Below are positions 32,520-44,865 of a stretch of 64,000 bases of DNA, in pieces. The notes beneath the pieces were generated by a model that saw only the letters and a program-made list of their open reading frames with translations, was not told the DNA's origin and ran no database searches. The stretch's first letter is position 1, and each line of letters begins with the position of its first letter. Source of the stretch: Antitrichia curtipendula (Eukaryota; Streptophyta; Bryopsida; Hypnales; Leucodontaceae); the NCBI GenBank assembly GCA_951230915.1, contig OX579635.1:2666001-2730000 (forward strand), written 5' to 3'. Made by a program: the position numbers and the translations under genes.

Positions 32520-33660
32520 ACACAGGGAGTTTGCCTCTAGTTCCAAAATTGCAATTCCCACATAACATTCTTGGTTGGGGTCTCTGTCACCAATGCCACT
32601 GTAACAGGCACATTCGTCCGTGCTACAGTAGCTTGATACTCAAGGATGATCATTCATCCACAAAAATAATGGTCATCTATCTGATACAGGAACGCACTGC
32701 TAGGCACTATAGAGAAAGGAACATCTTTTATGAAGTGCAAGACTGTTAGGCGATTGACAAAGTTGCCTACAGAGAAAATTTGCACAAATGCGTTTTCCTT
32801 GATCGCCCATCTCGTGCAGTGGAAAATCATTTTGGGAAATTTCGGATGATCCCCCGGATACGAAAGCCAGGATGATCACCTTGATTGAGTGGCATCAAGA
32901 AGCAAAAAAGCGGGCATAAAACCTCCAACAAGAGACAAGCAGTCGGTAGAATCACAACCTCCTCAAACCACACAGAGTATGCACATCTAGACTCACATGC
33001 ATCAAAGAAACATTCTGTGGTACCTTAAGCTGTTGGAGTCGGAAGATCGATTTGATGGAACAATCCGCGCGCTTGCCAAAACGAGCTGCTGGCTAAAAGC
33101 TCCACCCAAATCACAACAACACGATCATCCAAGAATCAATAGATCCACGACATAAAGCTCAAATTCGCCTGAAGCTGTCGACAGAACCGGACCTCAAAAC
33201 GCAAGACTTCACCGCTTCAATCACTGCTTCAAATGCATCATACAGAGCATTAAGAGAGCTCCAAGCATGGCTCCAAATCGGGCTCAAAGTACGCTAAATG
33301 CTTCAAAAGAGGCACCGCAACTGTGCAATGAGGAGAAGCAATACTCGACGAGGCGACCTGCTCAGACAACCCGAGGCAAGCCGAACCAAAGAGCCGAGAT
33401 TCCGGACAGGAGTTTGTCGGCAGCTGGCTAAAAATCGTGCCCACTTTGCCACGTATGAACGAATATTTCAAAGCTTGGTCGGTCCAATGGGGAGTGACGC
33501 GCTTTACTGTAGGCAACACGTTGTGAACACGCCATGGAGCATTTCACGCGGTCTGGCCCCGGCTTCGTCGCTCTCGGATAAAAAAGCCGAGCTACCCGGC
33601 TCAGTGCTCCCACCCAGCTCATTGATCATACCCGGCTCCGGTCCTACCCTGCCCTGATGT
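32520..33660 (+). other. GC-richer block of coding-like segments, unresolved
   Basis: The plus strand shows successive stop-bounded stretches with protein-like composition in different frames. Examples: AYRENLHKCVFLDRPSR near 32765, ARMITLIEWHQEAKKRA near 32870, LLESEDRFDGTIRALAK near 33030, and a 119-codon frame at 33298-33657. None shows a recognised domain. It may be a decayed gene or retroelement, or the GC-rich 5' region of the plus-strand gene that follows. Confidence 0.3.
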
Positions 33661-33974
33661 TAGTGTAATTTCTGCACATTGTGCACTCGTTTGTCTTTCA
33701 TAAACCTAATTAACTACATCAATGAATAACTAGAATCCAAACTACAACACACAATAAATTCTTTCATCAAATACGCAAAGGGAACAGTTGAATATACGGA
33801 AACAATTGGTGTTCATGGAAACCATTCAACGCAATGTCCGGTTGAAGAATTGTATTTTAGATTGTCTGAGTATAATTTCATTATTTCCAATTTCCAAATC
33901 AGAATAAAAAATTTAAATACAATATACAACTTCAAAAAATCAACAATAGTGACATCATTCTGCAGTACCACCAA

Positions 33975-36514
33975 ATGAATCAGAAACTTTGGAACAAACT
34001 TAGTGTATCTTCATCAATGTTCAGAGGATAGTTACCTTCACTGGGTGACTCATTTCACTTGTTCAGATGCTCCAAGCATCGAACTATTTTTGGATCTGAG
34101 TCAATGTAGTGGCTACGAATTTTGAAGAATGGAACAGAACAACATGATAATTCTCTTGAATCTGCAAACTTGTCGGTTTCTAAGAGTGACTTCTTGCAAA
34201 TGAATGACAAAAGTTTGGTCATTTCTCAGCGCTGCAGTTCTGGTCATGGCTCTCAAGTCTCACCTGAACAAGAAAGCCTCACAAGTCTAACTTATGAATA
34301 ACAATAATTAAAATTAGTTATGTCTCATTTGTCTTGAAGCTTCAGTTGAACTTCTACCATATCGATTGATCCCAATTCCCACCACAGGTCATACAGTCAC
34401 CTGCTGGATCTCACTTATTTCGATTAGGGACAGAGTGAAATGGTGATAATAACAATGTGATAAACCCTGTGATTCGAGTCACGTAAGGATACTCGAGCAG
34501 CTGAGTTTAATTTCCGAATACGCTGTAAAATTTGTCCAAACTAGACCGACTGAATAAGTAACCTAGCTGTAACTAATTAAGAGCTGTAAAGCTGTACATG
34601 TCACATTGTGTACCTGAATATTTAACCTGAATTAAGAGTATGAAATGTTTCAGATTGAATCGACATAAACCATGTGTCTTTGCTGTTCACTTATGCACTA
34701 TGAATGAATAAACTTATGAGCTGAAAATTCATCCGTGAAGCTAGTCTTCAACCGAAGAAATCTCTGATCAGCCATCCAGGCCCGAAATCAAATACATCGG
34801 AACCGTGGTTTCAATTCAGCTACGGATATCCAGTCTTCAGTCCATCTCAACCTGCATCCCTGCGTCGTCATTTGCCCTCGGAGTAAGTGCTCCACCCCTA
34901 AACCCTAAACCCTAAACCCTAAACATAAACATAACATTCTGCACCAGTTGCAACCAAATAGTACCGTTGCCAAATTTCAAACATGCCTGCGGAGGAATGT
35001 GGTGGGGCACCACTCCTGTTAATAGAACACTGTGCAGTACAGTATTAGATTCTTGAGGCGGGTACACCCTGTAGGAAAGTTCGTAAGTTTACATGTTTGG
35101 CATTAAACTTATTATTCATACCCTTGTTGTGCTGTCATTGCGAGAGAGATTATTATTTGTTATCTTGGGATCCAAGCAGTAGATTTATTATGTTTTATTA
35201 TTATTAAGCTGCAAGACTGCAGAATCTAGTAGTTGGATGTGACCAGAATATCAGAGATGTTCAAACGATAGAGCACGGTGTCGGTGGCTTTTCTTCTCAT
35301 GGTGGAATACAACTTCTGAAGAAGTCGAAGATAGATTATGACTGGTTTCGGTGTTACCCTTCAGCACTTGAATCCTTACTTGAATTTCTGCCCAGTTTTG
35401 CTTGTTTCATTGACTGGATTGGATCTAGCTTTGGGACCTCAGCATCCTTCCAGGGTTAATAAAGCTTGAAACTCTTTTTCCTTTTTACTCTAGCAACTTT
35501 GGTGTATCCTCCTTTCACTTAGGAAGTGTTATCTCTTTATTGCTCCAATTGCTTCAAAAAAAATTGTGGTTGAGATTGTTTTAAGATTACATCCTTAAGT
35601 TTGTGAAAATATAAACAGAAAGAGAGGAAAACACAAAACTTTGGGCATGTAGTCAAAGAGAAATCTTGGATTTGAAGAAAATTCCCCATTTTACCTCCTC
35701 TGAAGCGTCTTCCACATAATAGAATGAAATGAACTTGAGCTCCCATGCCAATTCCTCTGCTCTTCGCAAAAATGTTCTAGTCCCCTTGCGAACTTACTGG
35801 TGGAAGTTGAGATTCATCGGCTGACTTTTAGGATAAATTTTTTCTATAATTCATGTTCTCAACACGTAGAACTTGCAATTTCAATCATTCATTCATTCAA
35901 TTTTTAGATTTCTTCAAAAATTTAAAGGAAGAAGGAAGGAACTCCGAGATTCTGTACAGCTCGTCAAGAAAACTTTCATCAAGAAGGCTAGAAACTGCTT
36001 GAAAACAGGCCACTTGCACACGCATTCACCCCGTGCAATGATATTCGAACGCAACTGATAATAAGCTCAAATAGGATAGCAGATCGATTATAAGACGGTC
36101 CCGAGCTGGACTTATCCGGCACTATTCCTGGAAATTGCATTCCCCAAAGACCTGTCTCACCTCCTCACACGATGTCATCGGAACTACCATACCCAGAACC
36201 TAAGTAGCCGCTGCATTCAGACAGTTGAAAGGTATATATTGCTACAACCAACATGCTTGGAAGCACGCGTCCTCGTGTCCATCTCAAACCAAGATATAAG
36301 TTTCATAAGGTCAACTATGAATTACAGAGTTCAGCCGGAAAGTATTGCTCCTAGAATTGAGAATTTGGGAATCAAATTCTGGCTAGATACCGAGAAATTA
36401 CTGCCTACAAAAGAATCTCATGACAATGCTATAAGCACGAAATCAGATAACATTTCTGTGACCACAGAATCTTCCCAGTCATTTTCTTGTGAATTTCCTG
36501 TGCCTGCAAAGTAA
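33975..36514 (+). CDS. Unidentified spliced plus-strand gene (exons partly resolved)
   Basis: Four exon candidates are visible. (1) About 33980-34305 encodes SEDSYLHWVTHFTCSDAPS, then continues one frame off after a TTTT run (KNGTEQHDNS...), restored by one extra T near 34133. (2) About 34725-34882 encodes HPGPKSNTSEPWFQFSYGYP and ends at a strong GTAAGT. (3) 35216-35454 joins it in phase via GA|A and encodes GVGGFSSHGGIQLLKKSKID and LLEFLPSFACFIDWIGSSFG. (4) 36083-36514 follows an AG, stays open for 144 codons (YKTVPSWTYPALFLEIAFPK ...) and ends at TAA. Linking exons between 3 and 4 are unresolved, and two genes are possible. No domain is recognised. It converges on the SLX9 gene 120 bp away. 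Confidence 0.45.
34896..34923 (+). repeat. Four telomere-type repeats (CCCTAAA)
   Basis: A short interstitial run of four units, 13 bp behind a GTAAGT donor and so inside the intron 34883-35215. It is too short to mark a chromosome end. Confidence 0.9.
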
Positions 36515-36633
36515 GCAGCTTATTCAATCCCCAAAATCCTTGTCACTGGGTGTTGCAACACAGAAAATCTGCAGGGTTTCCCGCAGGGACTAAAGTATAA
36601 ACGCTAAATATGAATGTTAAAGAAAGCTACTCG

Positions 36634-38505
36634 CTATTTCTTTTTCTTCTTCTTCAAACCCGCTTTGGCGGATGCCTTCACAATGGGTTCAGGAGTTGGC
36701 GCAGGAGTTGTGATAGCGAGGTGCTGCTGAATGGCAGCAAACGGGTTTGCTTTGAATTGCGGATGTGAAAGAACTGCTGCTAGCTGCTTCGTTTCATTCG
36801 TTCTGCAAAATTTAAAGAAAAAAAAGACATGAGTTGCAAGAAAAACAGTTCGAAGTTGCAGTTTCAAAAGTAAATATAAGCAGCAAGCGATTCACACAAT
36901 CTAGATGGAGACAAACACCTGCAACTAGACACTAAGAAAATAATGCAGAGTTCTATATATACTGCACTAAAGATTCTACATTCCTCCAGAATTCAAGGCG
37001 ATCATGTCAGATTGCCAAATTTTATGACCTAGCATCTCCAGTGTGACAAAAAAGACAAATTACTGTATCGCAAGGACCTAGTGGTATTGTAGACGGTCCA
37101 TATCTAGTCAATTTCCTAAATTTGTTCAATATGCTGAGATGTTTAGCCAAATAGAGGCAGGGAAAATTTTAAGAAAGACTTCGGAAAAAGTGACTTACAC
37201 AATCTTTTGTTTTGCTTTGCTTCGAAGGATTTTAGTCGTTGTAGCAGTAGTTGAAGAAGTGATCGATGGCAAGAACTCCGAGAGAGAAGAAAGATCGTTC
37301 AAAGTTTTTCCAGTTTGTGATTTTCGTCTTTTCTGCACCCAAAGAAGTTGTCATGCACAAAGTTAGATAGCATTCTATAGTTAATACCAAAAAGAAGAAA
37401 CTTTGCTTCGGAGTACTTGCTGGACAGAGGTGTACGAACAAGATATGCAGAGTATCTCAAGATTTGTACTGAGCTGCTGCAACTGAAAAACAGAAAGCGA
37501 AACCAAAAGCCAAACAATAGCGTCTGCAACAGAAGTCGATCCACATAATGTTTAGAACAACAATAATTACCTTAGAGATGGTTTTCTTGGCAGACAAAAC
37601 CCTTTGAGTTTCTTCCAACTCTGCGAAATACACCAATAACAAACAGGTAAGAGGAAGACAGCGACATAATCAATTTAAGAACACGACGAGGAAAAATGAT
37701 AACCGAAAAAACAGCATGGGGGAAGGAAATTACTGTTCAAAAAGCGCATTTGCTTTGCCATCTTCCTCTTCACACTTGCTCGCTCGGACTTCGTATCCGT
37801 TCCATCTTCGCTACCCCACTCACTGCAACAGCAAACAAACAAAAACTATTCCATGATAAAAGAAGATATAAACTGCTTGTCGATTGGACGATTGCATTGA
37901 AAATTTGCACACAATCGACTACTACTCGAAAAAAATTCCACTACAAGAATTCAGCTGATAAGACATCTGTTTATCCATATTTGAAAAGACCTAGGCCACG
38001 CAGATATCCAGAATGAAATTAGTGAATTCGCATTACTTCCTTTCCAGATGCAGTACGTGTTGCATACCTGGCCGCATCATGAACCATCGTCTCTTCATCT
38101 CGCTGCAATGATAAAAAGAGAAAAAATTCAATGCAGGTCACAGCGCTACTCCCCAATAGTGCCATCGCGTATTTGATAAGAAAAAAAATGAGAGATGTAG
38201 GGTTTATAGTAACTAGAAACACATTACCTTTTCGAACGTGTCCTTCTTTGTAGACTTCTCGCTGACCTTTTGCCGTGCTGTTTTCTTCTTCACCTGTTCA
38301 CCCCAACCAAAATGATGAGATTTTCACGAGCTCTAGGGTAACATGATCAATTCGTCCGTTCTCCATTACTCCAATAACCATTGCATTCATACTCAATCCT
38401 AACAAATCACTAGAAATTGCAAGCAGAATTTATACCAAGAACCAGAATCTCTCAAAACAAGCAACCAAGGACTGCATTCCGAAAGGCACCAGTATTAAGT
38501 ACCAT
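36634..38505 (-). CDS. SLX9: SLX9-like ribosome-biogenesis protein, seven exons
   Basis: Spliced exons on the minus strand are 38503-38505 (ATG, directly followed by a GT donor), 38228-38293, 38068-38102, 37734-37822, 37571-37620, 37199-37332 and 36634-36802. All introns are GT-AG and all phases fit, giving 181 residues. The product is Lys-rich and ends in a KKKKKK tail. The C-terminal half carries the family pattern: LSSLSEFLPSI, then SKAKQKIVTNETKQLAAVLS and NPFAAIQQHL. SLX9/FAM207 proteins act in the nucleolus in 40S maturation and rRNA processing (ITS1). The start is the first ATG of the likely transcript, but an exon holding only ATG needs RNA evidence. The upstream region has a telo-box, common in ribosome-biogenesis genes. 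Its 5' part is duplicated at 53129-53500. Confidence 0.75.
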
Positions 38506-38616
38506 GTTTATCAGACCTCCTTACAGCAATCCTCTGCAAATTTGAAACTCCGAAAAGCAAGAGCGATCGTCTCCACGGCAACCTCCGGGTGCTCGTCTCT
38601 GAACACCCTCCAGGCC

Positions 38617-38640
38617 AAAACCCTAAAACCCTACCGACCT
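38617..38640 (+). promoter_or_regulatory. Telo-box in the SLX9 5' region
   Basis: AAAACCCTAAAACCCTA lies about 115 bp upstream of the proposed ATG. Telo-boxes (AAACCCTAA) mark promoters of plant ribosomal and ribosome-biogenesis genes. The duplicate at 53478-53494 is preserved. Confidence 0.6.
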
Positions 38641-40370
38641 TCGATGGATGACAAGATGAGGTGGGATGGAGACGTTCGTCCAGTTCACTGGATGAGAAAT
38701 ATATATGTACTCAGTATATAATACGGTCTGATAGTGTGACACACAATTAAGTTTTATTACGGTATGACTCAAAAGAGACTACATTGGCAAAAGTACCTAC
38801 TAAAGCATCTTCATATTTTAGAGGTCTTAAAAATATCTCTAGATTTATTTTTTTAATTTAAAGACTAAATGTAAAAGGAATTAAAATCGTGTAACATATT
38901 TCCATTTTAGAAAGTATTTCAATGCTCAAAAAATCAAACAAAATATTAAATCCATTGTTTGGTAATTTGTGATTCTACGGCAAGTATGATGGTTTTGCAT
39001 TATTATTATTTTGTAAGAATCGCTAATGTTCAATTCATAATATAATAGGATAATATGCCTTGAGATTCATTGTCTCAAGTGCAAATCATCTTGACACAAG
39101 GTTAGATCATCCATTCAGAAACGTCAAGTATTCATCCTTATATATTCCCAATCCAAAACTTAGAAAGACTTTGGAATTTCAAATGTAGTCTTAGACAAGT
39201 TCAAGTTTCTTATACAACCATTGCAAATGTTGCGACCATTCTGCTACAAGTAAAACGTACTTGCTCTCACGGTAGTAAGCTGAGAATATAGCATTGGATT
39301 GCAAACTAAGAGGACTTTGAGAGTATAACCATGTATCAAATTTTTTGTTTTTTTATTTTGAAACAAATGGAATCCATGGCACAAAAGAGTCAGTTACAAT
39401 CAAGTTCCAAGGAGCTAGATTGTATCAAATTTTTAAATACCTCGTATTTGTACAATTGTATAGAATACTAAATGGGTGGCGGCCTCATCCCTCGATGTCA
39501 ATATTGACCTCTTCCACTCCCATGTTGTTGGCCTTTAAGGCAACATAAACCCTAGCATAAACCAATAGGACGTCAACTAAAACCCATAGAACATCGATGA
39601 TAACCTTTTGGGTGGCAATGCACACATATAGCACGTCGACGGTAACCTATGCTATACTGAGAAAAACATGGCACTCAACAAACCCTCCAATTGGATCAAG
39701 ATGGCGATATTTTGCATATGTACAAAGATATATTCATTGAGGACATTGTTTAGAATTAAGGGACATCTATCAAACCTTCATATTTTTACAGTTGCCAAAC
39801 ATTTTTGGTTAGTCCAAACCTAAAGTTTTGACTATGCCTATAGTCCAAAAGAGCCATACCAATTTGTTAGGCAAGTCTAGAATTGAATCTGAAAACTCCA
39901 AATTGTCATCTTTATTTTGTCCAGTTTGTTGCTTGTGGATTGCATTAATAAATCATGGCTCTCCTCGATTCAATTTTTTGTGTTCAATTTTCTTACATTT
40001 CAAGAAATTTCCAATATATCATTTATCTTCAAAAGATTAGATTTTTTTTTCTAATTAAAAATATAATTATTTTTATGTGCATAATGCAAAGAAAAGCTTG
40101 TTTACTAAAAGAAGTGTTGAAATAATTTCATTGCTTTGTTATGGTTGTATAATGAAATTAACTTGAATTTATAATATCAACTCAAAATATAAGGTTGAAA
40201 TGCCACCACATCCCCAACTTGAGAACTATACCTTTGTCATTCTTCTTTCTAATAGCTTTCCCATTCATGAATTTAAGACATTCTTCATTGTTTTTTCTCT
40301 TAGACTTTCTCTATTCATTTGGTATCTTCTCTAATACCCTCTTCATGACACCCTTTGAGGCATCCTCCCT

Positions 40371-40966
40371 CTCATAACCTAGGGGAGGTCACTCTCACTA
40401 CATTTGGGGTACCCACGTGTGGCGGAGTGATTTTTTGACCCCCTGTTTACTTCTGAATAAACTGTAATTTCATCCTAAAATTTTGAACTTTGTTTAACAA
40501 TGATTAAAGGTTTCTAGTGACAAAAATTTCAATTACAAATAACATAAGATACATTGTCTAGAAAGGGTTGAAAAATGAACTAAAATGGCATGTTCTCCAA
40601 CTAAAATATTTATAGAGCTCACACGAAGATGACTATTGCATCAATATTCAACCGAAATAAATTTCAATAGAAAGCTATTCTACAGAATTTTTTTTTCATT
40701 TTCAAATTTTTTTTTCTTATATAATGTAGAGGTGTGAAAGTTATTTTCAGCTTTACAGTGTATCTTTTTTCTTAAAAAATTTATAAATAATTACTATTAG
40801 CATAAAAAAACACCAATAATTCAAAATATAAACTTTTAAAGTAGAAAATCTATCCATAATTTGTTTTTTGGAAAAAAATTATATTTTAAGATGTATTACA
40901 TGTATTATATTTTCCGTCGCACGTGGGTTGCTAAAATGTGGGGAGTGCCCTCCCCAGGCTCATAAC
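40371..40966 (+). mobile_element. 580-bp hAT-type MITE with 8-bp target duplication
   Basis: The element occupies 40379-40958, flanked by CTCATAAC on both sides (40371-40378, 40959-40966). Its ends (CTAGGGGAGGTCACTC and the complement of GAGTGCCCTCCCCAGG) form imperfect TIRs of about 40 bp reaching CCCACGTG. Segmental copy B has the empty site, with a single octamer (CTTATAAC near 55520). The interior is non-coding. Confidence 0.88.
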
Positions 40967-41985
40967 TTTTCTAAAGGATTTTTCAAGAATCTTACTTTTT
41001 TCCAAGATTAAAAGCAAAGATTTTATTCTATCTAAAAATGATCAATCAGCGATAGGCTCATATAATCTATATTACATAAGTTATTTTTCATTGGTTATCA
41101 TTCTATTTACTTTTAGAAGAGAAGGATTTTTGAGTTCTTTTTGAAAATATGTTCAAAGCTAAATTTCCTTTTTTTTAAACAAATGACTTCAATAATAAAC
41201 TATCATGTTTTTAAATAGGATGGATCTACAAATTGTTAGTGGGGTGTCTAGTGGGGCGTCTTGTGGTTACTAATGAGAAGGTGTTGTTGGTTATAGTGAA
41301 AGTACTCTAGATAATCAAATAACACAATGGCTATTGTACTCTCCTCCAAAGCAAAAGTATCAAAAACTAATCACAAGTTGCCATGACACAGCTGGACATC
41401 TCAAGATCAAATAAATTTGGAAGATTTTAATAAATCTCCAAAATCTTGAAAATAACAAAAAAAACACGATTTAATCTTCAACGACGTAAAAATTTTGTAC
41501 ACAATTATATGGCATAGATTTGATCAATGGAATGCTTAAATTTTTTTTTTTTTAAAAACATAGTACAAATAAATAACTTAAAACAATTGTATACAAAAAT
41601 ATTGTGTTGTCTTATGATGTCAAATCATTTTTGATATGAGTACAAGAAGATTGAAGATTGTTAGATGCAATCCAATAGTCAAGGGAGTTGACATTTTGGG
41701 GGGGCTAGAATCATTGTTGAATGTCAATAATGAAAAGTGGAACATAATTTAAAAACATATATTTAACTAATTATCAGAGGTTTTTGAATAGTGAATATAA
41801 CATTTGCATCAAAAATATTGCAAATTTCAATCTAGCAACAATTTAGTCAATTTATAATTTTTTTAGGATTGCCAAGAATATCCTATATTGTTGATTCAAT
41901 CAAACAGTTCTCAAATTCCATCTTTACAAGTACCAAGTGCACTTTTAAAGTTCTAAATTATTTTCAATTGTATCAAGGTTAAAAT

Positions 41986-44400
41986 TTGTAATACAAGAAT
42001 GAAAATGATTAGACCTATAAATATTGTAACTTGTCATATTGATAAATTGGCAATCAATGAATGTTTACAAAGAATGTTCTATAAGGTCCCCATTAGGGCA
42101 AGAAAGTTGAGTAGAATAGAGAGGTCCTAGAATCTGCCCTAATCCTAGAAAATGGACCAATCCCTTCAATCTCACGCTTTGCACTTTTGACCAAGTTTCT
42201 TTCAACTAAAAATTGCGACAATTAGCTCCTAATGACTTCAAATATTTGATCCTACGTTGGCAAAAAATAATTAAATAATTAAATTTCCACTTTGTTTCAT
42301 GAATAATTGTCACGATTATAATTTTTGTGACTAAAAGTGAAATAAATTTGTAAATATAGCAAAAAAAATCCAATTAGTCCAATTAATTGAAAATTAGTAT
42401 ACAACTTTTCCAATTAGTTGTTCTACGTTTTACACCCAAATACCCTTGGCAATGAGTCAATGACCTTTAAGTCAAATTTCACCATCAAGCTAAATTTATC
42501 CTATTATACAATTGATATATATACAGTCTTTGACAATTTTTTGTGTATAAATAAGTGTGTTTTCTTTTAACACTGATTTTTTCATAAATGCTTATTGAAA
42601 AATCAAATAATTGTAAATTTTAAAAGTAAAATGTGGGATTCAAATTTTACCAATTAGAATACATATTTGAGTAATCTTAGATATTTTACAATTATTAAAG
42701 TTCGAAATGAAAAACATAGTTTTGTAATTTAAATTTGAAAAAAAAACATGTTAAAAGAGGAAAAATTCAATGAAAAATACACAATCTGGTGAAATATGGA
42801 TTTTGACACTTGGAACTTGCAATTGCAATAATTCTTTCAAATTTTCAAAACTTTAGAATGGGGAGGAATTAAAACTTGTCAATCTTCATTTTCTTAGTTT
42901 AAAACAAATCATGCCAATGATGGATGTTTTTAAAGTTACAATCAACGTTGACCAAGGTGCATCCACTTTTTGGATGCACAAACTTTAAGGGATTAATATA
43001 TAAGGTAATTGTTTCTACTGTCCATTTAGAGGCTTCATACAGTAGGATTCATTTATAATTTAGAAAAAAAATCTACATTCAAAATCACGCATACAACTAG
43101 AAAAAGATTGAAAAGCATAGGTTGAAGAACCAACTACAATCCTATAAAATTGTTTATCGTATGATTTTACTACATTAAACCAAATCTATTTTAAACTAAT
43201 GAAATTATAAATTCCTACAAAAAATGAAAATCACACATATTATAATAGATTTTGCTGCTATAATTCAAGGTACATTGAAGTAGCAACACATATACTATTA
43301 GATTGAATAAACCTAATATTCCATATCATAGCTACTAATCTAGCTCAAAACAAGTTTATCATAAACATCACCAAACATTGAACTTTTCATAATGGAATAC
43401 CATCTAAAAATGAAGACTTTGAGTAAAGTGCAATGCTAAACAACCCTCTATCATCAATGGTCCCTGTACAATGCTACAACTCAAAAGCTTTGCATAACAT
43501 ATCATCACTAATTTGAGGTATAGTGAATAATTTGACTCCAAGAAAATAAAATTCTACCTTATTGCCACATTTGTTTTTAGTGCCCACAAAAAACAATCTA
43601 TAAATTAGATGGAATTCAAAGCATTTGAATATAATACATTAAATTATAAAACATAAATGAATAAATAAAAAATAGGTGCATACCATGTGCATTAAATTAA
43701 ACGAAAAAGTCATAAGAAGCATCATTTCCATCTATTTGGATGTTGCATTGATAGTTTTTTGTGATGCACATGGTAGTAAATGGTGTATTCTCCAAGGATA
43801 AAAGTGCATTCTTTATATAAAACATTGTCCAAATGCTTGAAAACCTTTGGATACTAGACCTTCAAATGGTCACATATCATCATGCACAACTGATAGCATC
43901 CATGTGCATCACGACAAAACTTGGAAGATCAACATATAATATATATGTATATATTTAATAAAAATATGGAATGAAAAATTATGCTTCAAAAACAAAGGCA
44001 AAAGTCAAGATTCTAGAATTGTGATTTTTTTTTAAAATTCTCCACGTTTTGTAAGATTTTCCTTGTCTTTTAGAAATGTTGTCAGCTCAGTTATGGTAAT
44101 AAGCATATTGCAATTAAATTGGCCATTGACCGATAGAAAATGGAATCTACATCATGTGGAATCAACATAGAGTGTTGGAGAACTATTCTTCAAAAACCAC
44201 CACAATCTTTTTTCAACTCTTACTCCTTAGCCCAATATACATTGGACCTAATTCTCTAAACCCTATCTATCACATTAGGCTTTTCACCTCTAGAACATCA
44301 CATCTATGATTCTCAAAATATAGTAAGATGTTTTTTCTTGGGATCCACAAGATGCACATCAAAAATATGTGCTTTGCACTTCTTCACATCAATTGCAATG
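41986..44400. other. AT-rich sequence, no gene seen
   Basis: No coding region or clear repeat is recognised. Confidence 0.4.
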
Positions 44401-44411
44401 CCACTCTTACC

Positions 44412-44603
44412 TCACACTCTACATCCATGGATCTTTTTTCCTACGGTAGAAAAAATGCCATGCTCTTCAAAAAATAGAACATAAAGTTGTAGTTTCTCCA
44501 ACCAGCAGTGCATCTTCCCTATATAGTGATCATCAAAGGATGTTTTTGGATTTGGTATAAAGCACTTACAAAACAAGCATTGGTGCTTGCTTGGATCTTC
44601 CAC
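44412..44603 (-). pseudogene. Short frame with a U1-type C2H2 finger
   Basis: The 63-codon frame holds CLFC, 13 residues, then HYIGKMH, a C-x2-C-x13-H-x5-H pattern like U1-type fingers. Downstream on the same strand, further coding-like pieces (GIAIDVKKCKAHIFDVHLVD near 44390-44330) are interrupted by stops. It looks like a remnant exon of a larger, decayed gene. Confidence 0.3.
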
Positions 44604-44865
44604 ATCAACCTCTCTTTGTAGTTGTGTTTAGTTCTTCTATGCCTTAGACCTACTCTTTTCCCCATCCTATCAAACAAAATTAAAACCATCGATTAAAATA
44701 CTATTAAAATATGCATAACAATAGATTATTAGAAGATACAACTACATGCCCTATTCTATCATCTTCTATAGAATAATCTGAATATTGTATTAAATGACTA
44801 AACATAAGCGTGGTGAATCCCTAAGTTGTATTGTGCCTAAAAACCCAAAGTTGCTTTAAAATAAT

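Larger units (their letters stand above)
38264..41985 (+). repeat. Segmental duplication, copy A
   Basis: It aligns along its length with 53129-56575 in direct orientation, with scattered substitutions and small indels. It includes SLX9 exon 2 (part), intron 1, exon 1 and promoter, then 3 kb of non-coding DNA. It is longer than copy B mainly because of the MITE at 40379-40958. No intact gene is seen beyond the SLX9 promoter (38700-41985). Confidence 0.88.

Noticed and set aside
33298..33657. 119-codon plus-strand frame as an independent gene
   Set aside because: No domain, and adjacent frames on both strands are equally open; left as part of an unresolved block.
34896..34923. Telomere repeat as a chromosome end
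   Set aside because: Only four units, inside an intron, with ordinary sequence on both sides.
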